Assembly (NCBI RefSeq): GCF_036417845.1
Contig: NC_089981.1
Span: forward strand, 77,107,268 to 77,171,267
Direction of reading: 5' to 3'
Length of the DNA stretch: 64,000 nucleotides
From: Apteryx mantelli
Taxonomy: Eukaryota > Chordata > Aves > Apterygiformes > Apterygidae
A program made the translations under genes and the position numbers. Position 1 is the stretch's first letter. Each line of letters opens with the position of its first letter. The notes under the pieces were generated by a model that saw only the letters and a list, made by a program, of their open reading frames with translations, ran no database searches and was not told where the DNA came from. This document shows positions 13,301 to 24,745 of this stretch, piece after piece.

Positions 13301-14487
13301 CAGTGTAAGTACCAGGCACATGTCTTTATCCTTGTCTTCTCTAAAATAACGGTATAACTGATAAATGACTTTCAAAACTCCATTGTAAGACATGGATTGT
13401 CCTCCTTAGAGAAGATAAAAAAACATATGACAGATAATAGCCATATTACTTAGTTTGCAATTTAGTTGCAAAAGGCACTTGGGTGCCACAATGAGGAACC
13501 TAGTATACTGATCCAGACAAACAAAACAGTTCCATGCTCCACAACATCCATCCGCAGAGTTTTATTTCCTCAGATCAGAGAGAGTTGCCTCTCCAATGTT
13601 CCGGGAATGTAAGGCTATGAGGCTGCTCAGTGATTCTGCAGACCTTTTATAGGATAAATATGAGTTTTTCTCCAAAAATACCAGTTCCAAGTAGGGTGAG
13701 CAATTGTATTTCTGCTTATAAATCTTCTATACTTACCCTTTTAATTGCACTAATTGAAACTTACTCCACTCTACTTTCTTAGGGTGTCTTGTATTAGGAC
13801 AGAAATATCACAATAACATTTATTGGTGTATTCTTATGCCATAATCAAGAGTAACTGTTTATTTTGCCTGAACTTAATCCAAATCTTCAATGAATTAGAT
13901 CTTTATGTTCACCAAACTCCATTTCCTCCAGTATTTCCTATAGAGATCTCAAACTCTTCATTCTTCTCCAGCGAAGACTGAGATCTTCCTATGTTTCTAG
14001 TCAATATATTCCTCTGGAGCTGTCCACAACCTAATTCCAAAGAACATGGGACAAATTCTTATGTTGTACAAATTGGCTAATCCCCATCACATTTGAAGGA
14101 GCTGCTGTACATGATCTTAGGACCTACCCTTTCACTCACATGGTGTCACACCAATGCCTATCCTGTTTCTTATACTGTTAGACACTACGGATCTCCAGAC
14201 TGATCCATTATAGCTATTTTTATTTTAAGACCGGTGGTGGATTGGTATTTTAATTATTTTGAGGATAAACACCTCTGGGAACATCTAAATGAGATCGCCA
14301 ACAATTTATAGACAAAACTAAAACTGTAAAATAAAAGTTGCAAAACAATGAAAAGACACTTGTACTGTTTCTCACAGAGAAGCAAGAGAACAAACAAGTT
14401 TGAGCCCCAGAGTGCCTGACACACTGAAGGTTCTGATAAGACTGTAGTGAATTGCAGAGATGAATGATGAAAATTCATGTGCTTTAA

Positions 14488-14520
14488 TGATGTAACATTG
14501 ATGTAACAAATGATGTAACA
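14488..14520 (+). promoter_or_regulatory. Three closely spaced TGATGTAACA motifs (candidate bZIP sites)
   Basis: TGATGTAACA occurs at 14488-14497, 14499-14508 and 14511-14520, at spacings of 11 and 12 bp. The core resembles composite C/EBP-ATF elements of the TGATG(C/T)AA type. The helical-turn spacing would suit cooperative binding, but the array could also be a chance micro-duplication in AT-rich DNA. No function is shown by the sequence. Confidence 0.25.
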
Positions 14521-15118
14521 AAACTCTGTGGATGGTAAGAAAATAACTGCAACCATCTGAGATAGGGAGATGACTAAAATTACGGGGGAAAAAAAGCTGT
14601 ATTGATATGTACCACCTAACAGAGACTGTCATATAAATTCAACCACACCTTTTTGTTACCAGAAAGCCATCTAAATGGGATGTAAATGTAACAGTATAGT
14701 GAAAGCTCCAATAGACTCCCATTGAGGAAATAAAGGGCTGGATTCCTTGACATCACAAGATCTGCTCAATAGAGGGAGCCTGGCTGCAGCTCTAAAATTC
14801 TTAAGCTGCCCTGGCCTTGAGTGTAAGTTAGAAAAGCCTAACAACTTTTTAATTGGTTCTGGTTATTAAGGGGCATTCTTCAGTTGTTCATCAGCATAGC
14901 ACAGTGTCCCTCTCTCATGTCCCTGAGCAAAGCATACTTTTTTTTCCTTGTTTTCCTAAGACATCTGTTATGCCAGCATGTTGTGGGGCAGTCGATGTCT
15001 AAAGAGCCTTTGTGTCTTTGAGCCGACTAAGGATGCTTCCACTTGTGAGGTGGCAGCAGGTGATTCCAGAGCTTTTCTGCTAAGCAGTTTGCTTGCCAGC
15101 AGGGATGTTCACTTTTTT

Positions 15119-15133
15119 CCATGGCAACAATGG
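15119..15133. promoter_or_regulatory. RFX half-site overlapping a SOX-like site
   Basis: CCATGGCAAC (15119-15128) is the complement of an RFX X-box half (GTTGCCATGG). It overlaps ACAATGG (15127-15133), a SOX-type core. The ten bases ACAATGGACG also occur at 20433-20442 in the other motif-rich patch. This is motif evidence only. Confidence 0.2.
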
Positions 15134-15589
15134 ACGCGTTCTGTTTTAGCTGCTTATTCTTTTTTTATGTTATGTTCCATCCACCACTGGGCAAGGTGGA
15201 CTCCTCTAGAAGGTGGGAGAAGTTTCCTGCTTCTCAGGGGATAAGTTAGCTTATGGAAGTGGAGCTTCTGTAGCGCAGAATGTGGCACAAGAGAGTTGAG
15301 AGTGTTTCAGCACAGAGCAGAGAGCCTGCAGCCCATGCACAGATGGAGAAACTCTTTAGAGGAACAGGAAGCAGAAATCTGGGACTCTGAGGTGATGGAA
15401 AGAATTGGGGGCCAAACGTTTCATCAGAAAAGTTTTTTACCTTGGTGCTAACCTCCTTTTCCAGGGCATTTGTGAATATGTGGAACAGATTCAAGAACTC
15501 TGCTGGTGACTTGATTTATCACAGAAACTGACTCTTGCCCTCTGTTGTCTCATCTTTTAAACATTTCCCCATGTGAGGATCTTTCCTCC

Positions 15590-16410
15590 CACATCATGGC
15601 TGCAAACTTCCAGTAAAAAACTTTTGTGAGAGACTGTATCAAAAGCATCCTGAAAATCCAAGAAGACTTTATCAGTTAGGTCATCTTTATCCTTGTTTTT
15701 ATTGACCTCTGGGAAGAACTCTAAAAGATTTGTAATGCAAGGCTTCCCTTTACAAAAAAAAAAAACATATTGACTCCTTCACAAAAACATATTCTGACTC
15801 TTGTCAATTAAATTGTATGTACCAGATGTCCACTAATTCTGTTCTTTAATATAGTTTCTACTAATTTGCTCTGTACAGCCATTAGGCTAGATAGCCTGTA
15901 GATCCCTATGTCTGCCCTGGAAATGTTTTTTTTAAAAATTGGCATCTTAATGTCACCCCTGAGTCCTCTGATACCAATGCAATTTAAGTGAGAGGTTATA
16001 CACCACTATTAGCAATTCAACTATTTCATCCTTGACTTCCTTTGGATCTTGTGAGCGAATACCCTTTGGTCCTGATGATTTGTTGCTATTCATTTTATCA
16101 GGCTGTTCCAGAAACCGTTCAGCATCACTTCAATTTATAATGAGTCCCCCATAAAGAATGGTTTGGGAATAGGAATATCTCTGATTTCTTCTACAGTGAA
16201 CACTGATGCAAAAGAAGTGTCTAACACCTTTGGAATTGGTTTGTCTTCTCTGAGCGTGTCTTCCGTATCCTGATCATAAGTGGATCCTACAAATTTTCTG
16301 ACAGGCTTTTTGTTTCTGATGTGCATGAATAAGTACTTATTTGTAGTTTTGATTACTTTTGCTACTTGTTCTTCAAAGTCCTCCTTGCCCTTCCTTCTTC
16401 TGTTTCTAGA
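15590..16410 (-). mobile_element. Decayed CR1/L3-like LINE reverse-transcriptase ORF2 segment
   Basis: Read on the - strand, fragments of a CR1-superfamily ORF2 appear in the expected order but with stops and frameshifts. First comes the pre-RT segment (about 16410-16140), which contains FASVFT followed by IPIPKP. Next, near 16060, is SSGPKGI, the decayed form of the SPGPDG box. Last, about 15710-15630, are NLLEFF and FLDFQDAFD, corresponding to the conserved YLDFxKAFD block of CR1 reverse transcriptase. A continuous 92-codon frame remains at 16413-16135. The copy is dead and old. Confidence 0.7.
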
Positions 16411-17964
16411 CATATAAAGGGTGAATTTGTCTATCTATTTCTATTCTTTTCTATGCAGTCACTTCCAGTTTTCTCTATTTTAAAGTTAATATTCTAGTTT
16501 ATATTCCCATAAAACCTGGTTTATTTGAGTTTAAAACGCTTTCAGTCTTCTTTGGGACACACTATAGGAGAAGATCCAGGCAGAGCCATCTCAAAACTCT
16601 AGCCAATTTAGGGTCCCTTCAAAATACTGTTCTTCCCCTATACCCTATTAAAGGGTCTAATTTGATTTCTCATGTCTCCCAAGCACAGTTCAGAAGGAAA
16701 AATGATGTTTCAAAGATGCTTCAGGAATGAATTTAACTACAATAGTTCCTGTGGAATAGAGAATGCTTCCAGTATGACTCTGGCAAAACAGTTTATGGTT
16801 ATTTAGTCATTAGCTTTTGCTTTCAAATTTGCAAGTAAATATTTATTTGACGCTCTCAGGTACTTGTTCTTTTTCAGATGCTGTATGCTTCCTCTCACTG
16901 ATTCTTCCGCCCACCAACTTAAATCTCAGGACAGAACATCTGTTACTAGGTTCTCTGTATGTGAACCCTGGACTTTCATTTGAAGAAACAGCACAGCGTT
17001 ATCCAGAAAGCTAGATGCTGCTTTCTAATTTGTGCTTCCTATCTGTGCATCATTTAAAAAGTTTTAATGTCTCACTTCTGTAGAAGAATACACCAAAACT
17101 ACATTGTGTGTGGGAGACTGCATGAGATGGGCAAATAATGAAGAGCTAAATGAGAATATGCTATTAATGGGGAACACCAAATATTCCAGACTGCATCCAC
17201 CTCAGAGATAGTAGCTCTAATTTCCAAAGGGGAAAGCCCTCTGTGAAAAAAGACTAGGAATTTGGTAAATCATCTTTAGTCCACAACAACCTCTCATAAT
17301 GGCTGTCCTACCTATCTTGAAACTGTTAAGACAAAATGTGGAGGCTTGTGAATGAATGAGATCAAAGAGATTAAGTTTTTGAGCAGTTCTTGGCAACAAA
17401 ATTAACCTTCAGTTTTGTAATTTTCATGGCCAAAAGTAACACTCATTTAAATGACTTAGTTTTCCTTCAGTCATTTATTTATACATACACAAGGCACTCT
17501 CATTAATCCTATACATGCAGACATAAACAAATTAATTAATTGTTTTATCCAACAGTCATAAAAAGGAAAGAGTGAGAGAGATTTCCTATTTTTAAATACT
17601 TGGAACCTGCTACTATAAGGACTTGATAATTACCAGAATGATAAGAAAAAAGCCAATCTTAAAATGGGAAGAGATTCTGTATTTGCTTGAATTTCAGCTT
17701 GCATCTGCAATAGAATTTTTATTGTTTTTCACACAACAAGGCCATCAGGAGAAAGGTTTATGGCTCTAAGACATATGCTAAGGACAGAGGCCAAACACAA
17801 TTTTAAAATGGTATCTTTTCTACCAGACAACAGGAGAAGATTTCAGTGGATGTCTGGATCCATTTCTGGACAAGTGAAAGGCACAGTCTGTATTGGTACC
17901 AATTATATTAGGGAAGTTTAGATAACTTGTAAAGGCTACATATAGGTGACAATACCAGAAAAAA
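16411..17964. other. Intergenic DNA, no gene seen
   Basis: AT-rich DNA with no conserved exon, tRNA-like structure or clear repeat recognised. Part of the first 100 bases may still belong to the decayed LINE to the left. Confidence 0.5.
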
Positions 17965-19130
17965 GAAATGTAGAATGATAGACCTGGAAGATAGATTCTG
18001 GATCACTGAATACTACCACCTCCACCAATGGCTCCAGAAGATGCCTTCATGAAGATACCAACATCCAGTTCAAAGTGTTTTATTTGCTTTTGATACTTCT
18101 AAAAGGCTGTTCGCTACTTTGTTATAAACAGTCTTCTAATTTCCAGCCAAATTTAATTGATGTCCAGTTTAAACGAATTTGTTTTTGTGCCAGTGTTGCC
18201 CTCTGCACAGATAATTCCTCTCTTTCCTCAGTGATATACTTATTGACAGCAGCTGCTGTCAACTAGGCTGAGCTAGACAGTCTCTTCCAGCTTCTAATCA
18301 TATCTGCTAATCTACCGATCTCTCCATTCCCTTTTCTCTGCATCTCTTTCAGTGTGATTTCCTCTTTCTGGGTAACTAGCCCTGTACACAGTACGTAACT
18401 GAGTGGTTGGGGTGGTGGGAAGGGGACACTGCACATTAACAAGATCTTGCAGGATCCATACTTGCCTATTTTTCTAAGCAACTGTGTGACACTGGCAACA
18501 GTAATCAGTTATTATTATGTGATCCACTATTATGCTGTAGTCAGGTCCTTCTCCTCAGTCATTTCCTATAAATGACAAAAAAGACAGGCTCCTGTCTTTT
18601 AAAAGGATTTCTTCACTTGAGTCCTCAAATGCACAAATTTGGATGCCATTTGATTGAATTCCATCTTATTTCATCTTCTACTAATTTATTCGCTTCCTTC
18701 TCTCTCATCTTCCTTTGCACTGATGAGACCTTGACCATTTACATCATCAGTGATTTCCTCAGCAGTGATTTCTATTTGTTGAACAAAGATCATTAATGAA
18801 AATATTAAACAAGGCTGACCTGTAAAAATACCCAAAAGGAAGTCCACTAATAACCTCCCTCCCTCCAGTCAGATACTTTCTCTTTCTACTTTTCCGATTA
18901 CCATCTCCTCTTTAACCAATTTCTTATCCAGATTACAGCTCGTGCACTTTAATTCCAAAGTTAACTTGTGTGCTTTGCTGATATCCAGACAGATGGCCTT
19001 GCCCTCCTTTCAGCTGTCTAGAAAATCAATTATCATATTTTAAAAAGACAGCAAATGTTTCTGATATCACCTGTTTTTGGTAACCCCCTAGTAAATTTTC
19101 TCACTTCTGCATTTACCACCATATTAAAAA
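17965..19130 (-). mobile_element. Ancient CR1-like LINE, 3' region, antisense
   Basis: Read on the + strand this follows the antisense text of widespread sauropsid CR1-like repeats. It begins 'tagaatgatagacctggaag' (the reverse of a CR1 3' end). It then has 'gtccagtttaaacgaatttg' (18159-18178), an 'aggctgagctagacagtctcttccag' region (18264 onward), an 'aatgaaaatattaaacaaggctg' region (18796-18818) and 'gctgatatccagacagatggcct' (about 18977-18999). It is diverged throughout with no long frame. Together with 15590-16410 it does not form one collinear element, because the ORF2-5' part lies on the wrong side, so two insertions are likely. Confidence 0.6.
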
Positions 19131-20379
19131 TAGAAAATTCCCTCAGAATTAAATTCCCCCAAAAACATGCTCAGAAGCTCTGCCTTCTTCAAGAACCTGT
19201 GAGCAAAAATGGTGATGTAGACGAGGGAGAAACCCATGTGCAAGTCTTCATTGTTTCATCTCGCCTTTGAATGACTTGTTCTGAGTGGAAGGTGTAAGCA
19301 ACACTTTGCTTTGACATTGCCTTTGAGTCGCTTTGAGCAGAAATTGGCCCACAGATTCTGAACAGAGCTGAACTTGTTCAGTTAGCAGCAAACACGCAGG
19401 GAGGGGAGAGACGCGTTCCAAGAGTATTAGACCAGAAAGTCACCTGTTGCTAGGAGCTGCTCTTGTCAAGGCTACAAAGAGTTATAAAGCACATCCGTCC
19501 CTATGACAGGAACAGATATACATCTCCAGATCTCTTGAACAGAAAGAAATTACATCTGGTCCAGGGGGACACATTATATACTCACTCCTCACTGACATGC
19601 AGTCTGAAAAAAGTGAGTATAGCAGCTTAAATAAAAACAGGCAAGTAGGTACAGAGTCTGGTATGTTAGAGCAAGATTCTTGATTTGAATTCCTAAGTAC
19701 TACAGCAATACAAATTATTATTCTCATCATTAATAATAGTAATAATAATTGTATCATAAGCACTTCTGTAGCAAAGCAAGAATTTTAAGAAAAAAGTCTC
19801 CTTTGTCTCGTAACGAGCTGCAACATTAAGTGTTGAGCACAGAAAATGCCTCAAAGAGTAAAGCCCTTCGAGGCATATATCTTGGGTGATCTGAATTTGA
19901 GAAGCCAATATTTCTCTAAAAAAACAAAGCTAATTTATCTTTGGGGGATAATAAGCTAGTGGTGAAGCATTTTTCCTTTCTGCATAGGCAGAGGTAGTTC
20001 CTCATAGTAGGCAGAGCAAGCACTGCCTGTCCTCCTCTGTGTCAGATACAGAAGTGTCTTTACCCACTGTTCTAAATCAGACCTCAGGCATATCTTTACA
20101 TGATTTTAATGCTTACCCACTTACAGATGTCAGCAGTTTCCACTCCAGAGAAAACATTTTTCTTTCTGCTGCAATGTGCATACAGTTCTGCCCTGTGTCT
20201 ATAACTCACTATTGGCTTTCCTTATGTATTTTGTAGTATTATGCTAGCACTAAAAATTAAATGACTCTTCTGATTTCAAATAAGTAAATTAATCCCCATC
20301 TAGTTCATTGAGTCTCTCTTGAATAAAACAATCTCTCTTCAAAGAAACGCTATATTCTGAGCAAGGGACCTGTATCACC
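19131..20379. other. Intergenic DNA, no gene seen
   Basis: No conserved coding or RNA gene was recognised. A small AAT/TAA-rich run is present near 19716-19750. Confidence 0.5.
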
Positions 20380-20625
20380 GTGCGCGAGCTGCACCTCTCG
20401 CCTCGCGGAGGTCAATGCAGTGCAATGCAATGACAATGGACGATTCTTTTACATTATATTTATTTAGGGTATTGTCAGCAGTAAGGCTGCTCAGAGCAGC
20501 GTTCTGTGCTCGGTAGCACATTGTCATGGCAACCAAACAAATGGGTCATCCCACTCCTGCTCGGTTTCATTGTTGCACAGTGTGCAAGATAAAGCTCAGC
20601 ATGAGCGCGCATGTGTGTTTGGGCT
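20380..20625. promoter_or_regulatory. Motif-dense candidate enhancer about 12.6 kb upstream of the DLK1 start codon
   Basis: This patch has more CpG than its AT-rich surroundings (for example 'gcgcgagc' and 'ctcgcctcgcgg' near 20380-20408). It contains a near-palindromic RFX X-box, ATTGTCATGGCAAC (20520-20533, 12 of 14 bases matching the ideal site), two SOX-like cores (ACAATGG at 20433-20439 and CATTGTT at about 20568-20574) and 'tgcaatgcaat' (20421-20431). Open frames here are short and unlike any known protein. The features resemble a conserved non-coding regulatory element, but conservation cannot be assessed from one genome. Confidence 0.35.
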
Positions 20626-21599
20626 TCTGTGGGAGCCTGAGCCGAGTTCCCTTCCTAACCTGCCGTCTGGTGCATTACTCTTAGGGATGCACTAGGCCCA
20701 TGTGCCTGTCTGGAGACATGCAGAGGCTCAGCTCTATGGGCCCTGGGGGGTGAACACCTGCCTTGAAGTGAAAGCAACTGCCAGGAACCAGCATCAGTCT
20801 TGTCTTCTCCAAACAAGCACAGAGGAGTAGTGGGAAACACACAGCTAAAGGCATCAGGGCAGGAATGGCTGAGCCTAAGGCGGGTGGCAAAATAACCTCA
20901 GGAGTGCGACACTCAGTGTCAGCTGAGCAATTCTTTTTTCTGTCTTTTTCTGTCCTGTACTTTCCTTGCTGTTCCAGCCCTCTTCTCCTTTCTCACAGCT
21001 TCTGTCATTCCCATTTTTTCCTCCTTTTCTTCTTTCCATTCTTTTCTGTATTCTGTAACACTTTCTCTGACACTTCATCTTCTACTCCTATGCTCTTATT
21101 AGCTCACATAACCCTGCCATTCGCCATGACTTCAGACAGGGCTGTTCCAGTATTGCTTATCCTCAGTGCTGCAAGATACTTTCTATCATGAGACCTTGTT
21201 TGCAGACAGGCTAGAACTTAACCTAACATAACTATTCAGGCTGGAACTCTCTGCACCAGATATCTGCCTCAGAAAGGTATTCTCTTTAAGTTTATGTAAC
21301 CATTTCAGCCAAAATTCACAACCAATTTCAAAGATTGAGGAGATGGATGACACATGTCTGGGCCAAAATTAGAGTAATCTTAAAAAAATGTTTTTCAGTG
21401 TTTTGAAACACTTTACCCTACCCCAAGCTACAGAGCAGGGATTTGCAATTTGGCAGGATATGCTGAAGTTTCCTTAAGGGCACGTTTTCTGCTTTCCTTA
21501 TGAGTATGTGCTCTTTTCCGGCTAAGATGCAAGTTTCTGAAAAATTGTCATTTGGACATGCTCAATAGAGAATTCTTAGTTTACCAGGTAAGACCCCAA
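20626..21599. other. Intergenic DNA, pyrimidine-rich in part
   Basis: A pyrimidine-rich stretch at about 20930-21080 on the + strand yields chance frames on both strands. No conserved gene was recognised. Confidence 0.5.
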
Positions 21600-22260
21600 C
21601 AGGTTTTGTTTGCACTGCGTGCTACAGGCTAGGGACTGGAGTGCAACGTCTGCAAGGGGAGGATGAGACCGGAGTCTGAAAAAGGTAATCAGACTCTGAG
21701 GTGGGAGCTGGAACAAGAGGAAGACCAGGACTACTAGACGAGGAGATCAGGTTTAGGATGATGAGAAGTAGACTTGAAAGCCAGTGATTAGCTGTGTTGG
21801 GAGACTAGATCTAATGTGTGAGGAAATGAGACCTAGAAACAGATGGAGTTCAGGGCTCAGGAGAGAGAGGACTGGTTCTGGATTTTACAAGAAGGCCAGA
21901 TACTGCAGATGAACTGGGACTAGGTGAGCAAGCAGATTTGGGGAAGAGGAGGATGTAATGACTGAAAATGTATGAAAATGTATTGATGCAGATTGGTGGA
22001 TGAAGAGCCACTTAGATGGGAAAAGAGGCAAAGAGGCCCAGCAGGTAGCCACAGAGTGTCAGAGGAGACACGGTAGTCACAGAGGTGAGAGCAGTGGTGC
22101 AGCTGTAAAAAAGGAAAGAGAAGGACAGATTACATGTGGATTAGGAAAGGAGAAAGTGGGACTGACTGCAAAGGGACACTGGTGTGAGAAATCCAAGAAA
22201 GGGTAACAGAGACCGACAAAAAGAATGGGACAGAACCACCAGAAATGCACTTCTCTGTGC
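21600..22260. repeat. Purine-rich strand-asymmetric block, nature unknown
   Basis: For about 650 bases the + strand is dominated by A and G, with recurrent 'gatgag', 'gaggag' and 'agatga' words that never form an exact tandem array. It may be a relic of a purine-rich repeat or simple-sequence expansion. No protein is supported. I do not recognise a family. Confidence 0.4.
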
Positions 22261-24629
22261 AATTTTTCCATGAAATATTATGATGGAAGGTTTAATTAAA
22301 AGTCACACACTGTTATTTCCACAGGATTCTGAGCTCAGTTTTATGGAACATACCTGTAGTGAAAATGAGCTATGGCTGCAGTGTGAAAAATATACGGTCT
22401 GCAGGCCAACAGGTTGGAAGGTGGGTACAGAAGAGAAAGTCTGGTCTCTGTAATAAGACTTTTGCAGAATTATCTTCCATCCCCACCTCTAGCCTGTGAT
22501 GTTGTCTACAATGCTAGGCAAGTCACTTGAGCCAAGCTATTCATGTGTGGTGATTAATTATGTTTTACTCATTATCTGGGTCTCTCACCTGAGCCTGAAT
22601 TGAAAAAGTGTTAAGCTTTCACCATTGCCTTTCATGTCTTTGGGAGCTGTGCTTTGAATGTCTAATGTGCTAAATACACTGAAAAAAATGTCTTCCACTG
22701 GCAACTCAAAAGAAGCAGGAACTATTTATTTTAAATTCTTTTGTTCCTCAGTCCTCTAGATATAAAATGGATGTACAAGCACTGCCTTTTGTTACAGAGG
22801 TGTCCTGGAAACATGTTTGTTTCTGTTTGTTTAGCTGTTAGATGTTAACATGAACAGCATGAAAAGTATGAGAGAAAGTTCAATAATTCTGTCTTAGAAC
22901 AGGTTTTGAAAAGAGCACAAGATGAGACACAGGAGCCACATGAGCAAACAAAATACTGAAAAGCTATTTAAAAGGTGAGTACTCAATCAGGCAGATGTGC
23001 CTTGAAAAAACACAATGTGTAATGATGAGATTGTGGATGGAATTAGAAAGCATAATCACAGAAAACCAAATTAAGTTTACATACAGCTCTTAATTCTTGT
23101 ATTTCCCAACTATTGAGGGCTTGACTTTTCAGCCTTGAGAATAATACATTAATATAACATTGCACAGCTTCTGTATGTGCTCATAATTTGCAAGGCAAAA
23201 ACAAAAAAAAAGTATTTAAGCATAAGAAAATCCCAACTCCAGAGGCACGGATAGTGTGTTCTGTTCAGAATCAGTGTCATCATTTTATTAGGATGTGGTT
23301 TTATCCTATTTTGTTGTCCTGCCTTGGTTTTTGTGTCCTCCAACAGTCTTTCTGAGTAAGAATGTATGTGTTCTTTCTATATATTCATACAGATCCCTGT
23401 GCAGTCAGATTCCAGTCCTGATAGCAGTTGCCAGATGTTTAATGCAACATAAATATTAAATCACCTGTATATCTTGACATTGTCATAGTGACTAGGAGCC
23501 CATCACGAAAACAGGTATTTTAGAAACACAAAATAAAAAGGCAGTCCTCAACCTAAGGAATTTATAAATTTAAAATGAGACACAGCCACATAAATAAGAC
23601 ACAAGCAGACAAAATAATAACAAGATCTAGTTGTTGTATTAGTGTAAATCACTAGCCCTCTGCATTTATGCAGACAAAATAGAGAGCAATGTAATAACTT
23701 TCCTATTGGATCTGCTTGCCACTACTCTCCAGAGCTGCAGTTAGAGGGATATCTTTTTATTCTCCTCTTTGTCACGAGAGGCTTTTAGCTGTTACCTATA
23801 GTAAGTAAAAGGCAAGCCAATGAATTAATATATGATAGATTATTTGTTCTATATCCAGTCCCCAAAGCCCTGTTGTGACCACTGTATATCACCATCTAGA
23901 AACTTAATTTCTTAAGGAAAGGTATCAGAAAAGAGAGAATAGATCAAAATCTATATGATTGTAATGGTGGACATCACTAAATCAGAAAACTGAGTTATTC
24001 AGTGTTACTGCATTATGTAACAGAACAGGGCTCAGAAGATTTATGACACATCTGTTTGAAGATGGGAAGGAAATAGTGGGAAAATCGCAGTTTTGATCAA
24101 AATGCCTAAGGATTATTGCACTTGGAAGAGAACTATCACATTCGAGCATGTGTTCAACATTCACAAACAATACCTAGATGAAACATTTAATTAGTTTGTA
24201 AAAGAGCTGCAAGTATTCTCAAAGCCCTGCAAGTGCGAACAATTTATAGCTAGCATAATTCATGGTAGCAGTGAAAAATGGCTGATAAAAGACAAACCCA
24301 GAAAATGATTACTTCAAGAATGTAAGGACATGGACCTTCAAGCAGAAGATCCATAGCTTCTATTATTTGAGGAAGCTGAAAATATGTCCACTTCTGACAC
24401 AAATAACCAGTATCTCCATTGCTGGTAGCAGTCAGGACTGGAAATACAGAATGCAGAAGAACTCTGTACTCAGTTCCAGTTTTCAACCTGACCTGTACTG
24501 AATACAGTACATTTCTTTCTTTCTCTTTAATTTCCTTCTTCCTTTCTCCAAGTCTGTGGCTCATGCCAAAAGAGGAAATATAGTGAGAAGGAGAAACAGG
24601 GACGCAGGAGACCTGCTTGTGTGTGTGTG
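22261..24629. other. Intergenic DNA, no gene seen
   Basis: No conserved exon was recognised. 'ctaggcaagtcacttgagc' near 22512-22530 resembles part of a MIR core but is too short to call. Confidence 0.5.
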
Positions 24630-24745
24630 ACTTTGCCACAGGTGTGCTGTGTGAGTTTGGACTAGCTACGCGCCGTCTCTGTGCCTCAGCTTTCTCTCTG
24701 TGAAATGGGAGTCAACCACAAACACTCCTGCACAAGCAGGATCTC
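24630..24745 (+). mobile_element. MIR/CORE-SINE-like ancient SINE fragment
   Basis: The segment 'gtgtgagtttggactagct' followed by 'ctctgtgcctcagctttctc' and 'ctgtgaaatgggag' (about 24650-24711) reproduces the highly characteristic MIR phrase in which a 'cttgggcaagtcactta' block is followed by 'ctctgtgcctcagtttcc' and 'ctgtaaaatgggg'. The order and spacing match on the + strand. MIR-type SINEs predate the amniote split, so their presence in a sauropsid is expected. Confidence 0.6.

Larger units (their letters stand above)
10385..15589. other. Intergenic DNA, no gene seen
   Basis: No conserved coding exon was recognised. A T21 tract lies at 11547-11567. A slightly GC-richer segment at about 12340-12600 has chance frames on both strands. 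Two motif clusters (14488-14520 and 15119-15133) are listed separately. Confidence 0.55.
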
